Below are positions 34,947-44,148 of a stretch of 64,000 nt of DNA, piece by piece. The stretch covers positions 1,095,501 through 1,159,500 of the forward strand of contig NZ_CP149926.1 in the NCBI RefSeq assembly GCF_037949285.1, written 5' to 3'. How positions within the stretch are numbered: position 1 is the stretch's first letter; every line of letters starts with the position of its first letter. The notes below the pieces were generated by a model. It was not told the DNA's origin, did no database searches, and saw only the letters and a list, made by a program, of their open reading frames with translations. This DNA comes from Thioclava sp. GXIMD4216. GTDB taxonomy: Bacteria; Pseudomonadota; Alphaproteobacteria; Rhodobacterales; Rhodobacteraceae. The position numbers were made by a program, and so were the translations under genes.

Positions 34947-37211
34947 ATGGAAACAGTCGAGATTCGCGTGCGGGGGCAGGTTCAGGGTGTCGGGTTCCGG
35001 CCCTTTGTCTGGCGTCTTGCACAAGAGCTGGGGCTGTCGGGGCATGTTCTGAATGATGCGGGCGGGGTGGTGATCCGTGTGCGTGGTGCGGCGGTGGAGG
35101 CTCTGGTTGCGCGGTTGCGGGGTGAGGCTCCTGTGCTGGCGCGGGTCGATCAGGTGGAGGTTTCGCGCTGGCTGGGTGCGTTGGCCGAGGGGTTCGTTAT
35201 TCTGGCTTCGGAGGCGGGGGCTGTGCGGACGCGGGTGACCCCCGATGCGGCCAGCTGTCCGGACTGTCTGGCGGAGGTGGCCGGAACGGGGCGTCGGGCG
35301 GGCTATGCTTTTACCAATTGCACCCATTGTGGCCCGCGATTCTCGATTGTGACGGGGCTGCCCTATGATCGGGCGCAGACGACCATGGCAGCTTTCGCGC
35401 TTTGTGCCGATTGCGCGGAGGAATATCGCGACCCTGCCGACCGGCGCTTCCATGCGCAGCCGATCGCCTGCCCTATCTGCGGCCCCAAGGTCTGGTGTGT
35501 GCCCGAAGCCGGAGACTGGCTGGCGGCGGCGGCGGCGCGGTTGCGCGCGGGCGAGATTCTGGCGATCAAGGGGTTGGGCGGGTTCCATATTGCGTGTGAT
35601 GCGGGCAATCCGCAGGCGATTGCACGGTTGCGGGCCCGCAAGCACCGGCCTGCCAAGCCTCTGGCCGTGATGGGGGATCCGGCCATGATCGAGGCGGCCT
35701 GTCATGTGAGTGACCCCGAGCGTGCCTTGTTGCGCGATCCTGCCGCGCCGATTGTGGTGTTGTCCCTGCGGGCCAGGGCTATGGGTGTGGCGGCCCGCGA
35801 ACTGGCGCCGGGGCAGGGCTGTCTGGGCTGGATGTTGCCTTATACGCCGCTTCATCATCTGCTGGTGGCGGCAACCGGTCGTCCTTTGGTGATGACCTCG
35901 GGCAATCCTTCGGGAGAGCCGCAGGTGATTGGCAATGAGGAGGCTTTGGCCAAACTGGGCGGGATTGTGGATGGTTTTGTGCTGCATGACCGTGCCATTG
36001 CGCGCCGTCTGGATGATTCTGTCGAGCGGATGACCCCGCAGGGGCCGATGGTGCTGCGTCGGGCGCGCGGGCGGGTGCCAGATGTGCTGGATCTGCCCGA
36101 AGGGTTCCGGGAGGGGCCGCAGGTGATTGCCTATGGCGGGCAGATGAAAGGCGCGATCTGTCTGGTGCGCGAGGGGCAGGCGCTTTTGGGGCACCATCTG
36201 GGAGATCTGGACAATGCCCTCAATATCGCGGCGTTCGAAGCGGCGGATCGGGATTATCGCGCCTTGTTCGAGCATTCCCCCGATCTGGTGGCGGTCGATC
36301 TGCATCCGGAGTTTCGTGCGACACGGTATGGCGAGGCGCGGGCGCAGGCGGAGGGGGTGGGGCTGGTCCGCGTGCAGCATCATCATGCGCATCTGGCGGC
36401 CTGTCTGGCGGAAAACGGCTGGGCGCGGCTGGCGGGGCCTGTGGCGGGGATCGTGCTTGACGGGTTGGGGCTGGGCGAGGATGGCCATATCTGGGGCGGC
36501 GAGCTTTTGCTGGGCGAGTATGCCACCTGTCAGCGGGTGGCACATCTGTCGCAGGTGCCGCTGCCCGGTGGGGATCGGGCCAGCCGCGACCCTTGGCGCA
36601 ATCTTCTGGCCCAGCTGGACCATGCGGGGCTGGGCGCGCTGGCGGATCTGCTGCTGTCGGGGCAGCCTTTGGCCCTGTTGCGGCAGGCGATGGCGAAAGG
36701 GCTGAATGCGCCGTCCTGCTCGTCTGCCGGACGGCTGTTCGATGCGTTCGCGGCCGCTTTGGGATTTGCGGGCTCGCAGAGCTTTGAAGGCGAGGCCGCG
36801 ATGGGGCTGGAGGCTTTGGCGCGCAAGGCGCTGCAGGACGGAGGGGTCTGCGACGGCTATCCGTTCGGGGCGGGTGAAGAGATAGATACGCGCCCTCTCT
36901 GGCAGGCATGGGCCCAAGACCGCGCCCGTGCCGTGCCGCCCGAGATCATGGCGCTCCGGTTCCATCGCGGATTGGCGCAGGCCTTCGCGCAGCGGGCCGG
37001 CGATCTGGTGCGCGCGGGACGGGCGCAGGCGGTCGCGCTGTCGGGGGGCTGTTTGCAAAACACCGTGTTGCAGGACGAGCTTGTGGCCGCCTTGGCGGGC
37101 GTGCCGGTTTTGCTGCATCATAAGGTTCCGGCCAATGACGGCGGATTGGCCTTGGGGCAGGCGGTGATTGGCATGGCGCGGGCAATGGGTGAAAGCCAAG
37201 CTGCCAGATAG
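34947..37211 (+). CDS. hypF: Carbamoyltransferase HypF
   Basis: HypF converts carbamoyl phosphate and ATP to carbamoyl-adenylate and transfers the carbamoyl group to HypE, the source of the CN ligands of the NiFe site. The 754 residues show, in order, acylphosphatase (1-90, QVQGVGFRPF) and two zinc fingers (Cys104/107 with 125/128; Cys153/156 with 175/178). A YrdC-like domain follows at about 190-380, and then a Kae1-like domain with the metal motif QHHHAHLAA. Placement between hupV and hupS is as in R. capsulatus. Its stop is 9 bases before a HupR-type site. Confidence 0.97.
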   Translation: METVEIRVRGQVQGVGFRPFVWRLAQELGLSGHVLNDAGGVVIRVRGAAVEALVARLRGEAPVLARVDQVEVSRWLGALAEGFVILASEAGAVRTRVTPDAASCPDCLAEVAGTGRRAGYAFTNCTHCGPRFSIVTGLPYDRAQTTMAAFALCADCAEEYRDPADRRFHAQPIACPICGPKVWCVPEAGDWLAAAAARLRAGEILAIKGLGGFHIACDAGNPQAIARLRARKHRPAKPLAVMGDPAMIEAACHVSDPERALLRDPAAPIVVLSLRARAMGVAARELAPGQGCLGWMLPYTPLHHLLVAATGRPLVMTSGNPSGEPQVIGNEEALAKLGGIVDGFVLHDRAIARRLDDSVERMTPQGPMVLRRARGRVPDVLDLPEGFREGPQVIAYGGQMKGAICLVREGQALLGHHLGDLDNALNIAAFEAADRDYRALFEHSPDLVAVDLHPEFRATRYGEARAQAEGVGLVRVQHHHAHLAACLAENGWARLAGPVAGIVLDGLGLGEDGHIWGGELLLGEYATCQRVAHLSQVPLPGGDRASRDPWRNLLAQLDHAGLGALADLLLSGQPLALLRQAMAKGLNAPSCSSAGRLFDAFAAALGFAGSQSFEGEAAMGLEALARKALQDGGVCDGYPFGAGEEIDTRPLWQAWAQDRARAVPPEIMALRFHRGLAQAFAQRAGDLVRAGRAQAVALSGGCLQNTVLQDELVAALAGVPVLLHHKVPANDGGLALGQAVIGMARAMGESQAAR

Positions 37212-37219
37212 GCGGAGAG

Positions 37220-37230
37220 TTGGTAGCCAA
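37220..37230 (+). promoter_or_regulatory. Probable HupR binding site upstream of hupS
   Basis: TTG-GTAGC-CAA matches the TTG-N5-CAA palindrome that HupR recognises upstream of hupSL in R. capsulatus. It lies immediately after hypF and about 190 bases before hupS, followed by an AT-rich stretch where IHF could bend DNA. A TTGACC hexamer (37266-37271) is a candidate -35. Confidence 0.65.
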
Positions 37231-37421
37231 GTGACCGATCAATCCTGCGTCCTATATGGATATTTTTGACCAACTGTATGAAAATAAATCATAAAACGGA
37301 CCTGTGACATTTTGTCATTTTCCGCGGGCCTTGGCCCGTCCGCCTGTGGCATCCAATGGCATACCACGCGCGGTGCGGGCTTTGGCCCCATCCCGCAGCC
37401 AGGCACCAGGGAGGGAAGGTC

Positions 37422-38498
37422 TTGTCCTCGATCGAGACATTCTACGACGTTATGCGCCGTCAGGGGATCACCCGGCGCAGTTTCATGAAATACTGCTCGC
37501 TCACCGCAGCGGCTTTGGGGCTGGGGCCGTCTTTCGTGCCCAAGATCGCCCATGCGATGGAAACCAAACCGCGGACGCCGGTGATCTGGGTGCACGGGCT
37601 GGAATGCACCTGCTGTTCGGAAAGTTTCATCCGCTCGGCGCACCCGCTGGCCAAGGATGTCGTGCTGTCGATGATCTCGCTCGATTATGACGACACGCTG
37701 ATGGCGGCCGCAGGTCATGCCGCCGAAGCCGCCCTGCAGGACACGATCGAGAAATACAAAGGCAACTACATCCTCGCGGTCGAGGGGAACCCGCCGCTGA
37801 ATGAAGACGGGATGTATTGCATCATCGGCGGCAAGCCCTTCACCGAGCAGCTCAAACATGCCGCCCAGCATGCCAAGGCGATCATCAGCTGGGGGGCCTG
37901 TGCCTCCTATGGCTGTGTGCAGGCCGCCGCCCCCAACCCGACCCGTGCGACCCCCGTGCACAAGGTCATCACCGACAAGCCGATTATCAAGGTTCCGGGC
38001 TGCCCGCCCATCGCCGAGGTCATGACCGGTGTTATCACCTATATGCTTACTTTCGACCGGCTCCCCGAGCTGGATCGTCAGGGGCGGCCGGCGATGTTTT
38101 ATTCGCAGCGTATCCATGACAAGTGCTATCGCCGGCCGCATTTTGACGCTGGGCAGTTCGTCGAACATTGGGACGACGAGAACGCCCGCAAAGGCTATTG
38201 CCTCTACAAGATGGGCTGTAAGGGCCCGACGACCTATAACGCCTGTTCCACCGTGCGCTGGAATGATGGCGTGAGCTTCCCGATCCAGTCGGGCCACGGC
38301 TGTATCGGCTGTTCGGAAGACGGGTTCTGGGATCAGGGGTCTTTCTATGACCGGCTGACCAATATCAAGCAATTCGGGATCGAGGCCAATGCCGATAAGG
38401 TCGGTGGTGTGGCCGCAGGCGTTGTCGGTGCCAGCGTGGCCGTGCATGCCGCCGTCTCCGCGCTCAAGCGCGCCCAGAAGAAAAACGAGGAAGTCTGA
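37422..38498 (+). CDS. hupS: Uptake [NiFe] hydrogenase small subunit HupS
   Basis: The small subunit holds three iron-sulfur clusters that carry electrons from the NiFe site to HupC. A Tat signal is at the N-terminus: Arg18-Arg19-SFMK, hydrophobic stretch, cleavage near AHA-ME (45). The proximal-cluster cysteines begin at GLECTCC (Cys62, Cys65), and the C-terminal helix ([18 protein letters not shown]) anchors it in the membrane. I place the start at TTG 37422 because GGAGGG precedes it, the N-terminus matches known HupS and 358 residues is the usual length. The ATG at 37356 would add 22 unrelated residues before the Tat motif. Confidence 0.93.
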   Translation: MSSIETFYDVMRRQGITRRSFMKYCSLTAAALGLGPSFVPKIAHAMETKPRTPVIWVHGLECTCCSESFIRSAHPLAKDVVLSMISLDYDDTLMAAAGHAAEAALQDTIEKYKGNYILAVEGNPPLNEDGMYCIIGGKPFTEQLKHAAQHAKAIISWGACASYGCVQAAAPNPTRATPVHKVITDKPIIKVPGCPPIAEVMTGVITYMLTFDRLPELDRQGRPAMFYSQRIHDKCYRRPHFDAGQFVEHWDDENARKGYCLYKMGCKGPTTYNACSTVRWNDGVSFPIQSGHGCIGCSEDGFWDQGSFYDRLTNIKQFGIEANADKVGGVAAGVVGASVAVHAAVSALKRAQKKNEEV

Positions 38499-38500
38499 GC

Positions 38501-40297
38501 ATGAGCGTTCTCAATACTCCCAACGGCTATGCCATGGACAATTCGGGCAAGCGGATTGTTGTGGACCCCGTCACCCGTATCGAAGGCCATATGCGCTGCG
38601 AAGTGAACGTGGACGAGAATGGCGTCATCCGGAACGCTGTCTCGACCGGCACCATGTGGCGCGGTCTGGAAGTGATCCTGAAGGGGCGTGACCCGCGGGA
38701 TGCATGGGCCTTCACCGAGCGCATCTGTGGTGTCTGCACCGGCACCCATGCGCTGACCTCCTGCCGCGCGGTGGAAGATGCGCTGGGGATCCAGATCCCC
38801 GATAACGCCAACTCCATCCGCAACCTGATGCAGCTGGCATTGCAGATCCACGACCATATCGTGCATTTCTATCACCTGCATGCGCTGGATTGGGTCAACC
38901 CCGTCAATGCGCTCAAGGCCGATCCGAAGGCGACGTCGGAGCTGCAGCAGATGGTGTCTCCCAGCCATCCGCTGTCATCTCCCGGCTATTTCCGCGACGT
39001 TCAGAACCGGCTGAAGAAATTTGTCGAAAGCGGACAGCTTGGGCTGTTCAAGAACGGCTATTGGGACAATCCCGCCTATAAACTGCCGCCCGAGGCGGAT
39101 CTGATGGCGACCACCCACTATCTGGAGGCGCTGGATCTTCAGAAAGAGGTGGTGAAGCTGCACACCATCTTCGGTGGCAAGAACCCGCATCCCAACTGGC
39201 TGGTGGGCGGCGTGCCGTGCCCGATCAATATCGATGGCGTGGGCTCGGTGGGGGCGATCAACATGGAACGCCTCAACCTTGTGAAATCGATCATCGACAA
39301 GGGGCTGGAATTCAACCGCAATGTCTACATCCCCGATGTGATCGCGATTGGCGGCTTCTACAAGAACTGGCTCTACGGGGGCGGCCTGTCGTCGCAATCC
39401 TGTCTGGCCTATGGCGATATTCCCGAGCATCCGAATGATTTCTCGCCCGAGCAGCTGCATCTACCGCGCGGCGCGATCATCAATGGCAATCTGAACGAAG
39501 TGCTGGATGTCGATCCGCGCGATCCCGAACAGGTGCAGGAATTCGTTGACCACTCGTGGTATGAATATGGCGAGCCGGGCAAGGGTCTGCATCCTTGGGA
39601 TGGCGAGACCAATCCGAAATTCGAACTCGGTCCCAATGCCAAAGGCACCAAGACCAATATCGAAGAGCTGGATGAGGGCGCCAAATACAGCTGGATCAAG
39701 GCTCCGCGCTGGAAGGGCCATGCGATGGAGGTGGGGCCGCTTGCGCGCTACATCATCGGTTATGCCAAAGGGCATGAGGACATCAAGGGGCAGGTCGATG
39801 GCCTGCTGTCCAAGATGGATCTGCCGTTTGATGCGGTCTTCTCGACGCTGGGCCGGACTGCGGCACGGGCGCTGGAATCCGAATACTGCTCGCGTTTGCA
39901 GCTGCATTTCTATGACAAGCTGATCAACCGCATCAAATCGGGCGACCAGTCGACCGCCAATATCGAGAAATGGGACCCGAGCACCTGGCCGAAAGAGGCC
40001 AAGGGTGTGGGCATGACCGAGGCCCCGCGCGGCGCGCTTGGCCACTGGATCAAGATCAAGGATGGCCGCATCGAGAACTATCAATGCGTGGTGCCCACCA
40101 CCTGGAACGGTTCGCCCCGTGACAGCAAGGGGAATATCGGCGCGTTCGAGGCCTCGCTGATGAACACCCCGATGGAACGCCCCGAGGAGCCGGTCGAATT
40201 GCTGCGCACGCTGCATTCCTTCGACCCCTGCCTCGCCTGTTCGACCCATGTGATGTCGAATGACGGGCAAGAGCTGACCACGGTCAAAGTGCGCTAA
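38501..40297 (+). CDS. hupL: Uptake [NiFe] hydrogenase large subunit HupL
   Basis: The 598 residues carry the NiFe-ligand motifs RICGVC (Cys75, Cys78) and DPCLAC (Cys577, Cys580). The DPCLACSTH motif is followed by a 15-residue extension (584-598) that HupD removes after nickel insertion. It oxidises H2 in the periplasm after co-export with HupS through Tat. It begins two bases after hupS. Motifs RIEGH and GHWIKI are also typical of group 1 uptake enzymes. Confidence 0.98.
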   Translation: MSVLNTPNGYAMDNSGKRIVVDPVTRIEGHMRCEVNVDENGVIRNAVSTGTMWRGLEVILKGRDPRDAWAFTERICGVCTGTHALTSCRAVEDALGIQIPDNANSIRNLMQLALQIHDHIVHFYHLHALDWVNPVNALKADPKATSELQQMVSPSHPLSSPGYFRDVQNRLKKFVESGQLGLFKNGYWDNPAYKLPPEADLMATTHYLEALDLQKEVVKLHTIFGGKNPHPNWLVGGVPCPINIDGVGSVGAINMERLNLVKSIIDKGLEFNRNVYIPDVIAIGGFYKNWLYGGGLSSQSCLAYGDIPEHPNDFSPEQLHLPRGAIINGNLNEVLDVDPRDPEQVQEFVDHSWYEYGEPGKGLHPWDGETNPKFELGPNAKGTKTNIEELDEGAKYSWIKAPRWKGHAMEVGPLARYIIGYAKGHEDIKGQVDGLLSKMDLPFDAVFSTLGRTAARALESEYCSRLQLHFYDKLINRIKSGDQSTANIEKWDPSTWPKEAKGVGMTEAPRGALGHWIKIKDGRIENYQCVVPTTWNGSPRDSKGNIGAFEASLMNTPMERPEEPVELLRTLHSFDPCLACSTHVMSNDGQELTTVKVR

Positions 40298-40310
40298 GGG
40301 AGGGATCATT

Positions 40311-40505
40311 ATGAAACGTCTGGCAATTCTGGCTGCATTCGCAGCGACCGCGACACCGGCACTGGCCCATCCGGGCCACCCGACGGCCCCCGGCCCCTTC
40401 GGGCATGAAATCGCGCATCTTCTGATGGCGGCGGTTGCTGTAGGGGCGGTCTATCTGGTGCTGGAAGCTGTGCGGAAGGTCTTTGGCAAGTCCAAGGAGG
40501 ACTGA
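40311..40505 (+). CDS. Small secreted/membrane protein between hupL and hupC (possibly DUF6732)
   Basis: The 64 residues consist of a signal peptide (1-19, MKRLAILAAFAATATPALA), a short His/Pro-rich periplasmic segment (HPGHPTAPGPFGHEIAH), one membrane helix (about 37-56) and a basic tail. The Shine-Dalgarno AGGGAGGG is strong. It lies 13 bases after hupL and 3 before hupC, so it should be made with the enzyme. I think it fits a small Rhodobacterales family (DUF6732), but this is from memory. The histidines could bind nickel or haem, or the protein may stabilise the HupSLC complex; both ideas are untested. Confidence 0.8.
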   Translation: MKRLAILAAFAATATPALAHPGHPTAPGPFGHEIAHLLMAAVAVGAVYLVLEAVRKVFGKSKED

Positions 40506-40508
40506 GTC

Positions 40509-41288
40509 ATGGCCGACAAGCATATCCACCAGCCTGCGGTCGATGCGTCGGAGATCATGCCCGGCGCACGGCTGACCGGTGATGCGACGGCGGCGGATCT
40601 TGAATCGATCCGTCGGCAGAATTCGGTCTATGTCTACGAGGCGCCGGTGCGCCTGTGGCACTGGACCAATGCGGCCTGCATCATCGTTCTCTGCGTCACG
40701 GGCTATTTCATCGGCGCACCGCTGCCTTCGATGCAGATCGACGAGGCCTATAACCAGTTCGTCATGGGCTATATCCGTTTCGCGCATTTCGCGGCGGCCA
40801 TGATCGTGACGGTCGGCTTTTTCGGGCGGCTCTACTGGGCAATGGTGGGCAATCACCATGCCAGGCAGATGTTCTATGTCCCGATCCTCAACATGCATTT
40901 CTGGAAAGAGGTCATGTTCGAGATCCGCTGGTATCTGTTCCTTGAAAACAAGCCGAAGAAATATGTGGGCCATAACCCCTTGGCGCAGCTTGCGATGTTT
41001 TTCTTCATCACCATCGGGCTGACCTTCATGCTGGTCACCGGCTGGGCGCTTTATGCCGAAGGCGCTGGTCAGGGATCGCTGCCTGACACGCTGATGGGCT
41101 GGGTGCTTGGCCTTGTGCAGAACAGCCAGCGTCTGCACACGCTGCATCACCTTGGCATGTGGGCGATCATCATTTTCATGATCATCCATATCTATGTCGC
41201 GATCCGCGAAGACATCATGTCGCGCCAGTCTATGGTCTCGACCATGATTTCGGGGCACCGGACCTTCAAGGATGACGAGGTAGAGTAA
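40509..41288 (+). CDS. hupC: Ni/Fe-hydrogenase b-type cytochrome HupC
   Basis: A 259-residue di-haem membrane cytochrome b with four hydrophobic segments. The first haem-ligand region is APVRLWHWTNAACI (around 52-65). Further His residues fall in RFAHFAAAM, in VGNHHARQM and in the last helix region (LHTLHHLGMWAIIIFMIIHIYVA). It takes electrons from HupS and reduces the quinone pool. The N-terminal 40 residues are cytoplasmic and hydrophilic. Confidence 0.96.
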   Translation: MADKHIHQPAVDASEIMPGARLTGDATAADLESIRRQNSVYVYEAPVRLWHWTNAACIIVLCVTGYFIGAPLPSMQIDEAYNQFVMGYIRFAHFAAAMIVTVGFFGRLYWAMVGNHHARQMFYVPILNMHFWKEVMFEIRWYLFLENKPKKYVGHNPLAQLAMFFFITIGLTFMLVTGWALYAEGAGQGSLPDTLMGWVLGLVQNSQRLHTLHHLGMWAIIIFMIIHIYVAIREDIMSRQSMVSTMISGHRTFKDDEVE

Positions 41289-41313
41289 TTTAAATAAATA
41301 ATTTCATTATGTT

Positions 41314-41347
41314 GAAAGGCGTTGGAGGTGGTGCTCCGGCGCCTTTC
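41314..41347 (+). terminator. Strong hairpin after hupC
   Basis: GAAAGGCGTTGGAG and CTCCGGCGCCTTTC form a continuous 14-bp stem with two G-U pairs and a 6-base loop, followed by ATTGTTGTG. It lies 26 bases after the hupC stop. It could attenuate transcription beyond hupSLC or protect the structural-gene mRNA. Confidence 0.6.
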
Positions 41348-41423
41348 ATTGTTGTGAGGGCCGCTGCGGGAACGTGGGCGGCCGCTTCGCGTTGAGGGAG
41401 AAACGTATTTCAGGAGGAGCATC

Positions 41424-42926
41424 ATGGAAGACCAACCCGATTTCAAGGCAGGCATCCGTTTTGACACGCTTGAAGAGAACCAGCCGCTTACGGGGAGTTT
41501 CGGTAATCAGGAGGTGACGGTGGTGCGTCAGGGGCAGCAGGCCTATGCCGTCTCCGCCCGTTGCACCCATCTTGGGGCCGATCTGGGCACGGGGCTTGTT
41601 GCCGAGGGCGAAATCCGTTGTCCGTTCCACCATGCCCGTTTCGATCTTCGGACCGGCGAGGCGACAGGTGCTCCGGCGATCACGCCGCTTGGCTGCTTTC
41701 AGGTCGAAATTACCGATGGCCTCCTGCGGGTGACAGGAAAGCGTGCGCCCGCCGCAGAGCCACAGGGCGCGGCCCCGAAGGAGAAGATCGTCATTATCGG
41801 GGCGGGCGCCGCAGGGCATGCTCTGGCCGACCGCTTCGTGACGGCGGGGCAGGGGGCGAAGGTGACACTGATCTCCGAGGATGCCGAGGCCCCTTATGAT
41901 CGCACCTTCGTGTCCAAGCAGGTTCTGTCAGGAATGAAGGCACCCGAGGCGGCGGCGCTGCCTTTTGCCCATCCGCACAATCCGCAACCCGTGCTGCTCC
42001 GGGGGATCAGCGCCCGCAAGATCGACAGGCAGGCCAGACAGGTGCATCTGTCCGATGGTCAGATCCTTGAATATGACAGTCTCGTGCTGGCCACGGGGGC
42101 GGTGCCTGTCCGTCCGGATTTCGAGGGGGCGGATCATGCCGCGGTCTTCACGCTGCGCACCCTGTCGGATGCCCGCGCGATCATGGCGCGGGCGGAGACG
42201 GCGCGCTCGATCGTGGTGCTTGGCTCGTCTTTCATCGGGTTGGAGGCGGCAGGGGCGCTGGCCGCAGAGGGGCGTAAAATCCATGTGGTGACCCGGGATC
42301 AGGTGCCTATGGAAAAAACGCTGGGGCGCGAAATCGGACACTTCGTGCAGCGCCAGCATGAGAGTGACGGGGTCGCGTTTCATCTGGGCACCACGCTGAC
42401 CGGTTTCGACGGGGCGCAGGTGACGCTGGAAAACGGCCATCGGCTCGAGGCCGATCTGGTGATTTTGGGCATCGGCGTTGCTCCCGATCTGACGCTTGCC
42501 AAAGAAGCAGGGCTGGATCTGGCCGAGAAGGAGAACGGCGTTCTGGTGGATGCGCAGTTCCGCAGCTCCGATCCGGCCATTTTCGCAATCGGTGACATCG
42601 CGAATTATCCGGCATGTGATGGGTCGGGGCGGTTGCGGATCGAGCATTGGGCCCATGCGGCGGATCAGGGCGCGCATCTTGCCGCCTATCTCATGGGCCA
42701 GACCGATCAGCCTTTCGACCGTATCCCGTTTTTCTGGACCAAGCAGGGCGATGCGCAGTTGCGCTATGTCGGGCATGGGGTTCCGTCGCAGGGCGTGCGG
42801 GTGGATGGCGATCTGGCCGAGAAAGATTTCGCAGCCCATATTCGCGGCAGTTTCCTGCATGGCGCGCTTTTGACCTGCAACCGTGATATGGAGGCCCTGC
42901 AAACGGAACGCGACTGGGAGGCGTGA
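41424..42926 (+). CDS. Rieske ferredoxin fused to FAD/NAD(P)H oxidoreductase
   Basis: The 500 residues have two parts. An N-terminal Rieske [2Fe-2S] domain (about 1-105) has ligands Cys47-x-His49 and Cys66-x2-His69. A pyridine-nucleotide-disulfide-type reductase (about 120-500) has the FAD motif GAGAAG (126-131), the NAD(P) fold VVLGSSFIGLEAAGAL and the closing FAD segment IFAIGDIA. The layout resembles AIF-like (AIFM3) or Rieske-type ferredoxin reductases. It would move electrons between NAD(P)H and a Rieske centre. It sits between hupC and hupD, where R. capsulatus has no gene. It has its own strong ribosome-binding site (AGGAGGAG) and hairpins on both sides. A role in hydrogenase electron flow or maturation is possible but unproven. 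Confidence 0.9.
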   Translation: MEDQPDFKAGIRFDTLEENQPLTGSFGNQEVTVVRQGQQAYAVSARCTHLGADLGTGLVAEGEIRCPFHHARFDLRTGEATGAPAITPLGCFQVEITDGLLRVTGKRAPAAEPQGAAPKEKIVIIGAGAAGHALADRFVTAGQGAKVTLISEDAEAPYDRTFVSKQVLSGMKAPEAAALPFAHPHNPQPVLLRGISARKIDRQARQVHLSDGQILEYDSLVLATGAVPVRPDFEGADHAAVFTLRTLSDARAIMARAETARSIVVLGSSFIGLEAAGALAAEGRKIHVVTRDQVPMEKTLGREIGHFVQRQHESDGVAFHLGTTLTGFDGAQVTLENGHRLEADLVILGIGVAPDLTLAKEAGLDLAEKENGVLVDAQFRSSDPAIFAIGDIANYPACDGSGRLRIEHWAHAADQGAHLAAYLMGQTDQPFDRIPFFWTKQGDAQLRYVGHGVPSQGVRVDGDLAEKDFAAHIRGSFLHGALLTCNRDMEALQTERDWEA

Positions 42927-42956
42927 CTCTTTTCGGGTGAATTGGCCTCTTATGCT

Positions 42957-43007
42957 ATGGAAGTCACCTGTCCTTACTGTCGCTTAAAGTGGATAGGTGG
43001 CTTCCAT
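42957..43007. repeat. 17-bp inverted repeat after the Rieske gene
   Basis: ATGGAAGTCACCTGTCC (42957-42973) and GGATAGGTGGCTTCCAT (42991-43007) pair along all 17 positions, with two G-U pairs, around a 17-base loop. It lies 31 bases after the stop codon. It could be an RNA stem-loop that ends or protects the transcript. It could also be back-to-back ends of a lost insertion sequence; the two arms differ at two positions. Confidence 0.7.
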
Positions 43008-43130
43008 TATTCATGCATCCTTTTTGTATTATATTCTATATTATCTATTAAATTCAGTCATATGCTATAAGAATACTTTTTTTCATGAAGTGCTCTGTTT
43101 TTGATCATCGCTTGTCTATGGTCATTCTAT
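43008..43130 (+). promoter_or_regulatory. AT-rich segment upstream of hupD, possible promoter
   Basis: About 120 bases are markedly AT-rich within a GC-rich locus, with several runs of T and A and no reading frame. TTGTAT followed 17 bases later by ATTAAA is one weak promoter candidate. It may drive hupD and the accessory genes separately from hupSLC, or be foreign DNA left by an insertion. Confidence 0.35.
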
Positions 43131-43176
43131 GACCGGAGGCGAAAGGCCTCTTGCCAGCAGGCGAAAGGAGCACGCC

Positions 43177-43818
43177 ATGCAAGCCGATAAAACCAAGGTC
43201 CCGCAGAATATTCTGGTATTGGGCATCGGGAATGTGCTCTGGGCGGATGAAGGATTTGGCGTGCGCTGCGTCGAAACCATGGCCCAGACCTATTCCGTTC
43301 CGGCGAATGTCCGTTTGATGGATGGCGGAACGCAGGGGCTGTATCTGCTGCCGTTCCTTGAGGAATGTGATGCGCTGATCGTGTTTGATGCCGTTGATTT
43401 CGGGCTGGAACCCGGCATGATGGTGACCCTGCGCGACAAGGACGTGCCCGCCTTTATGGGGGCGAAAAAGATGAGTCTGCACCAGACCGGTTTTCAGGAT
43501 GTGCTGGCGACCGCCGAGCTGATGGGCTACGCGCCCGCATATCTGACCCTGATCGGCTGTCAGCCCGAAGAGATCGAGGATTACGGCGGCGGTCTGCGGC
43601 AGGTGGTGTCCGACCAGATCCAGCCCGCTATCGCTGAATGCATTCGCGAATTGCAACGCTGGGATGTTGCGGTCGTGCCCGGCCGGACCGATAGCGAGGA
43701 TCTGGCCGATGTCTCGATCCAGCGCGGTGCCTATGAGAACGGACGTCCCGATGAGGACGAGGCCTGCCGTATCGGCGATCACCGCTTCTTTCCCTCGGCG
43801 GCCAAGGTGCGCGCCTGA
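43177..43818 (+). CDS. hupD: Hydrogenase maturation endopeptidase HupD
   Basis: HupD cleaves the HupL C-terminal extension after the His of DPCxxCxxH once nickel is in place. The 213 residues have nickel-probing residues at Glu25 (ADEGFG), Asp71 (VFDAVDFG) and His102. The N-terminal [17 protein letters not shown] is the family signature. The ATG at 43177 follows AAAGGAG; an upstream ATG at 43129 gives an unconserved extension. It overlaps hupF by one base. Confidence 0.95.
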   Translation: MQADKTKVPQNILVLGIGNVLWADEGFGVRCVETMAQTYSVPANVRLMDGGTQGLYLLPFLEECDALIVFDAVDFGLEPGMMVTLRDKDVPAFMGAKKMSLHQTGFQDVLATAELMGYAPAYLTLIGCQPEEIEDYGGGLRQVVSDQIQPAIAECIRELQRWDVAVVPGRTDSEDLADVSIQRGAYENGRPDEDEACRIGDHRFFPSAAKVRA

Positions 43819-44138
43819 TGTGCGTCGGTATTCCGCTGCAGTTGATCGCGCGCGAAGGCATCCGCGGTGATGTGATCGAGGAAGGGCAGCCGCAGGTGAT
43901 CGACCTGTCGCTGACCCCCGAAGCACAGCCCGGTGACTGGCTGCTGGTGTTTCTGGGGGCCGCGCGCGAGGTGATCTCTGCCGATGAGGCCGCCAAGATC
44001 GCCGCGGCGCTCGAGGGGTTGCGCGCCTTGATGGCGGGCGGCGATCTGGGCGCGGCTTTTGCCGATCTCGAAGCCCGCAGCCCCGAACTTCCCCCGCATC
44101 TGGCTGCCGCTGCCGCGCAGGGCCGCAAAACCGCCTGA
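43818..44138 (+). CDS. hupF: HypC/HupF-type hydrogenase chaperone HupF
   Basis: The 106 residues start MCVGIP, the HypC-family motif whose Cys2 binds the Fe(CN)2CO unit or the large-subunit precursor. HupF is the HypC paralogue dedicated to the uptake enzyme. The C-terminal extension beyond residue 75 is longer than in HypC, as is usual for HupF. Overlap with hupD indicates coupling. Confidence 0.92.
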   Translation: MCVGIPLQLIAREGIRGDVIEEGQPQVIDLSLTPEAQPGDWLLVFLGAAREVISADEAAKIAAALEGLRALMAGGDLGAAFADLEARSPELPPHLAAAAAQGRKTA

Positions 44139-44148
44139 AGGACCGATA

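Noticed and set aside
34917..37199. 760-codon open frame on the minus strand opposite hypF
   Set aside because: Low-complexity Arg/His/Pro-rich product typical of the antisense frame of a GC-rich gene; hypF has clear domains on the plus strand.
37305..37317. TGACA-TTT-TGTCA as an FnrL box upstream of hupS
   Set aside because: FNR-type sites need TTGAY-N4-RTCAA; here the TGAC and GTCA halves are separated by five bases and lack the outer bases.
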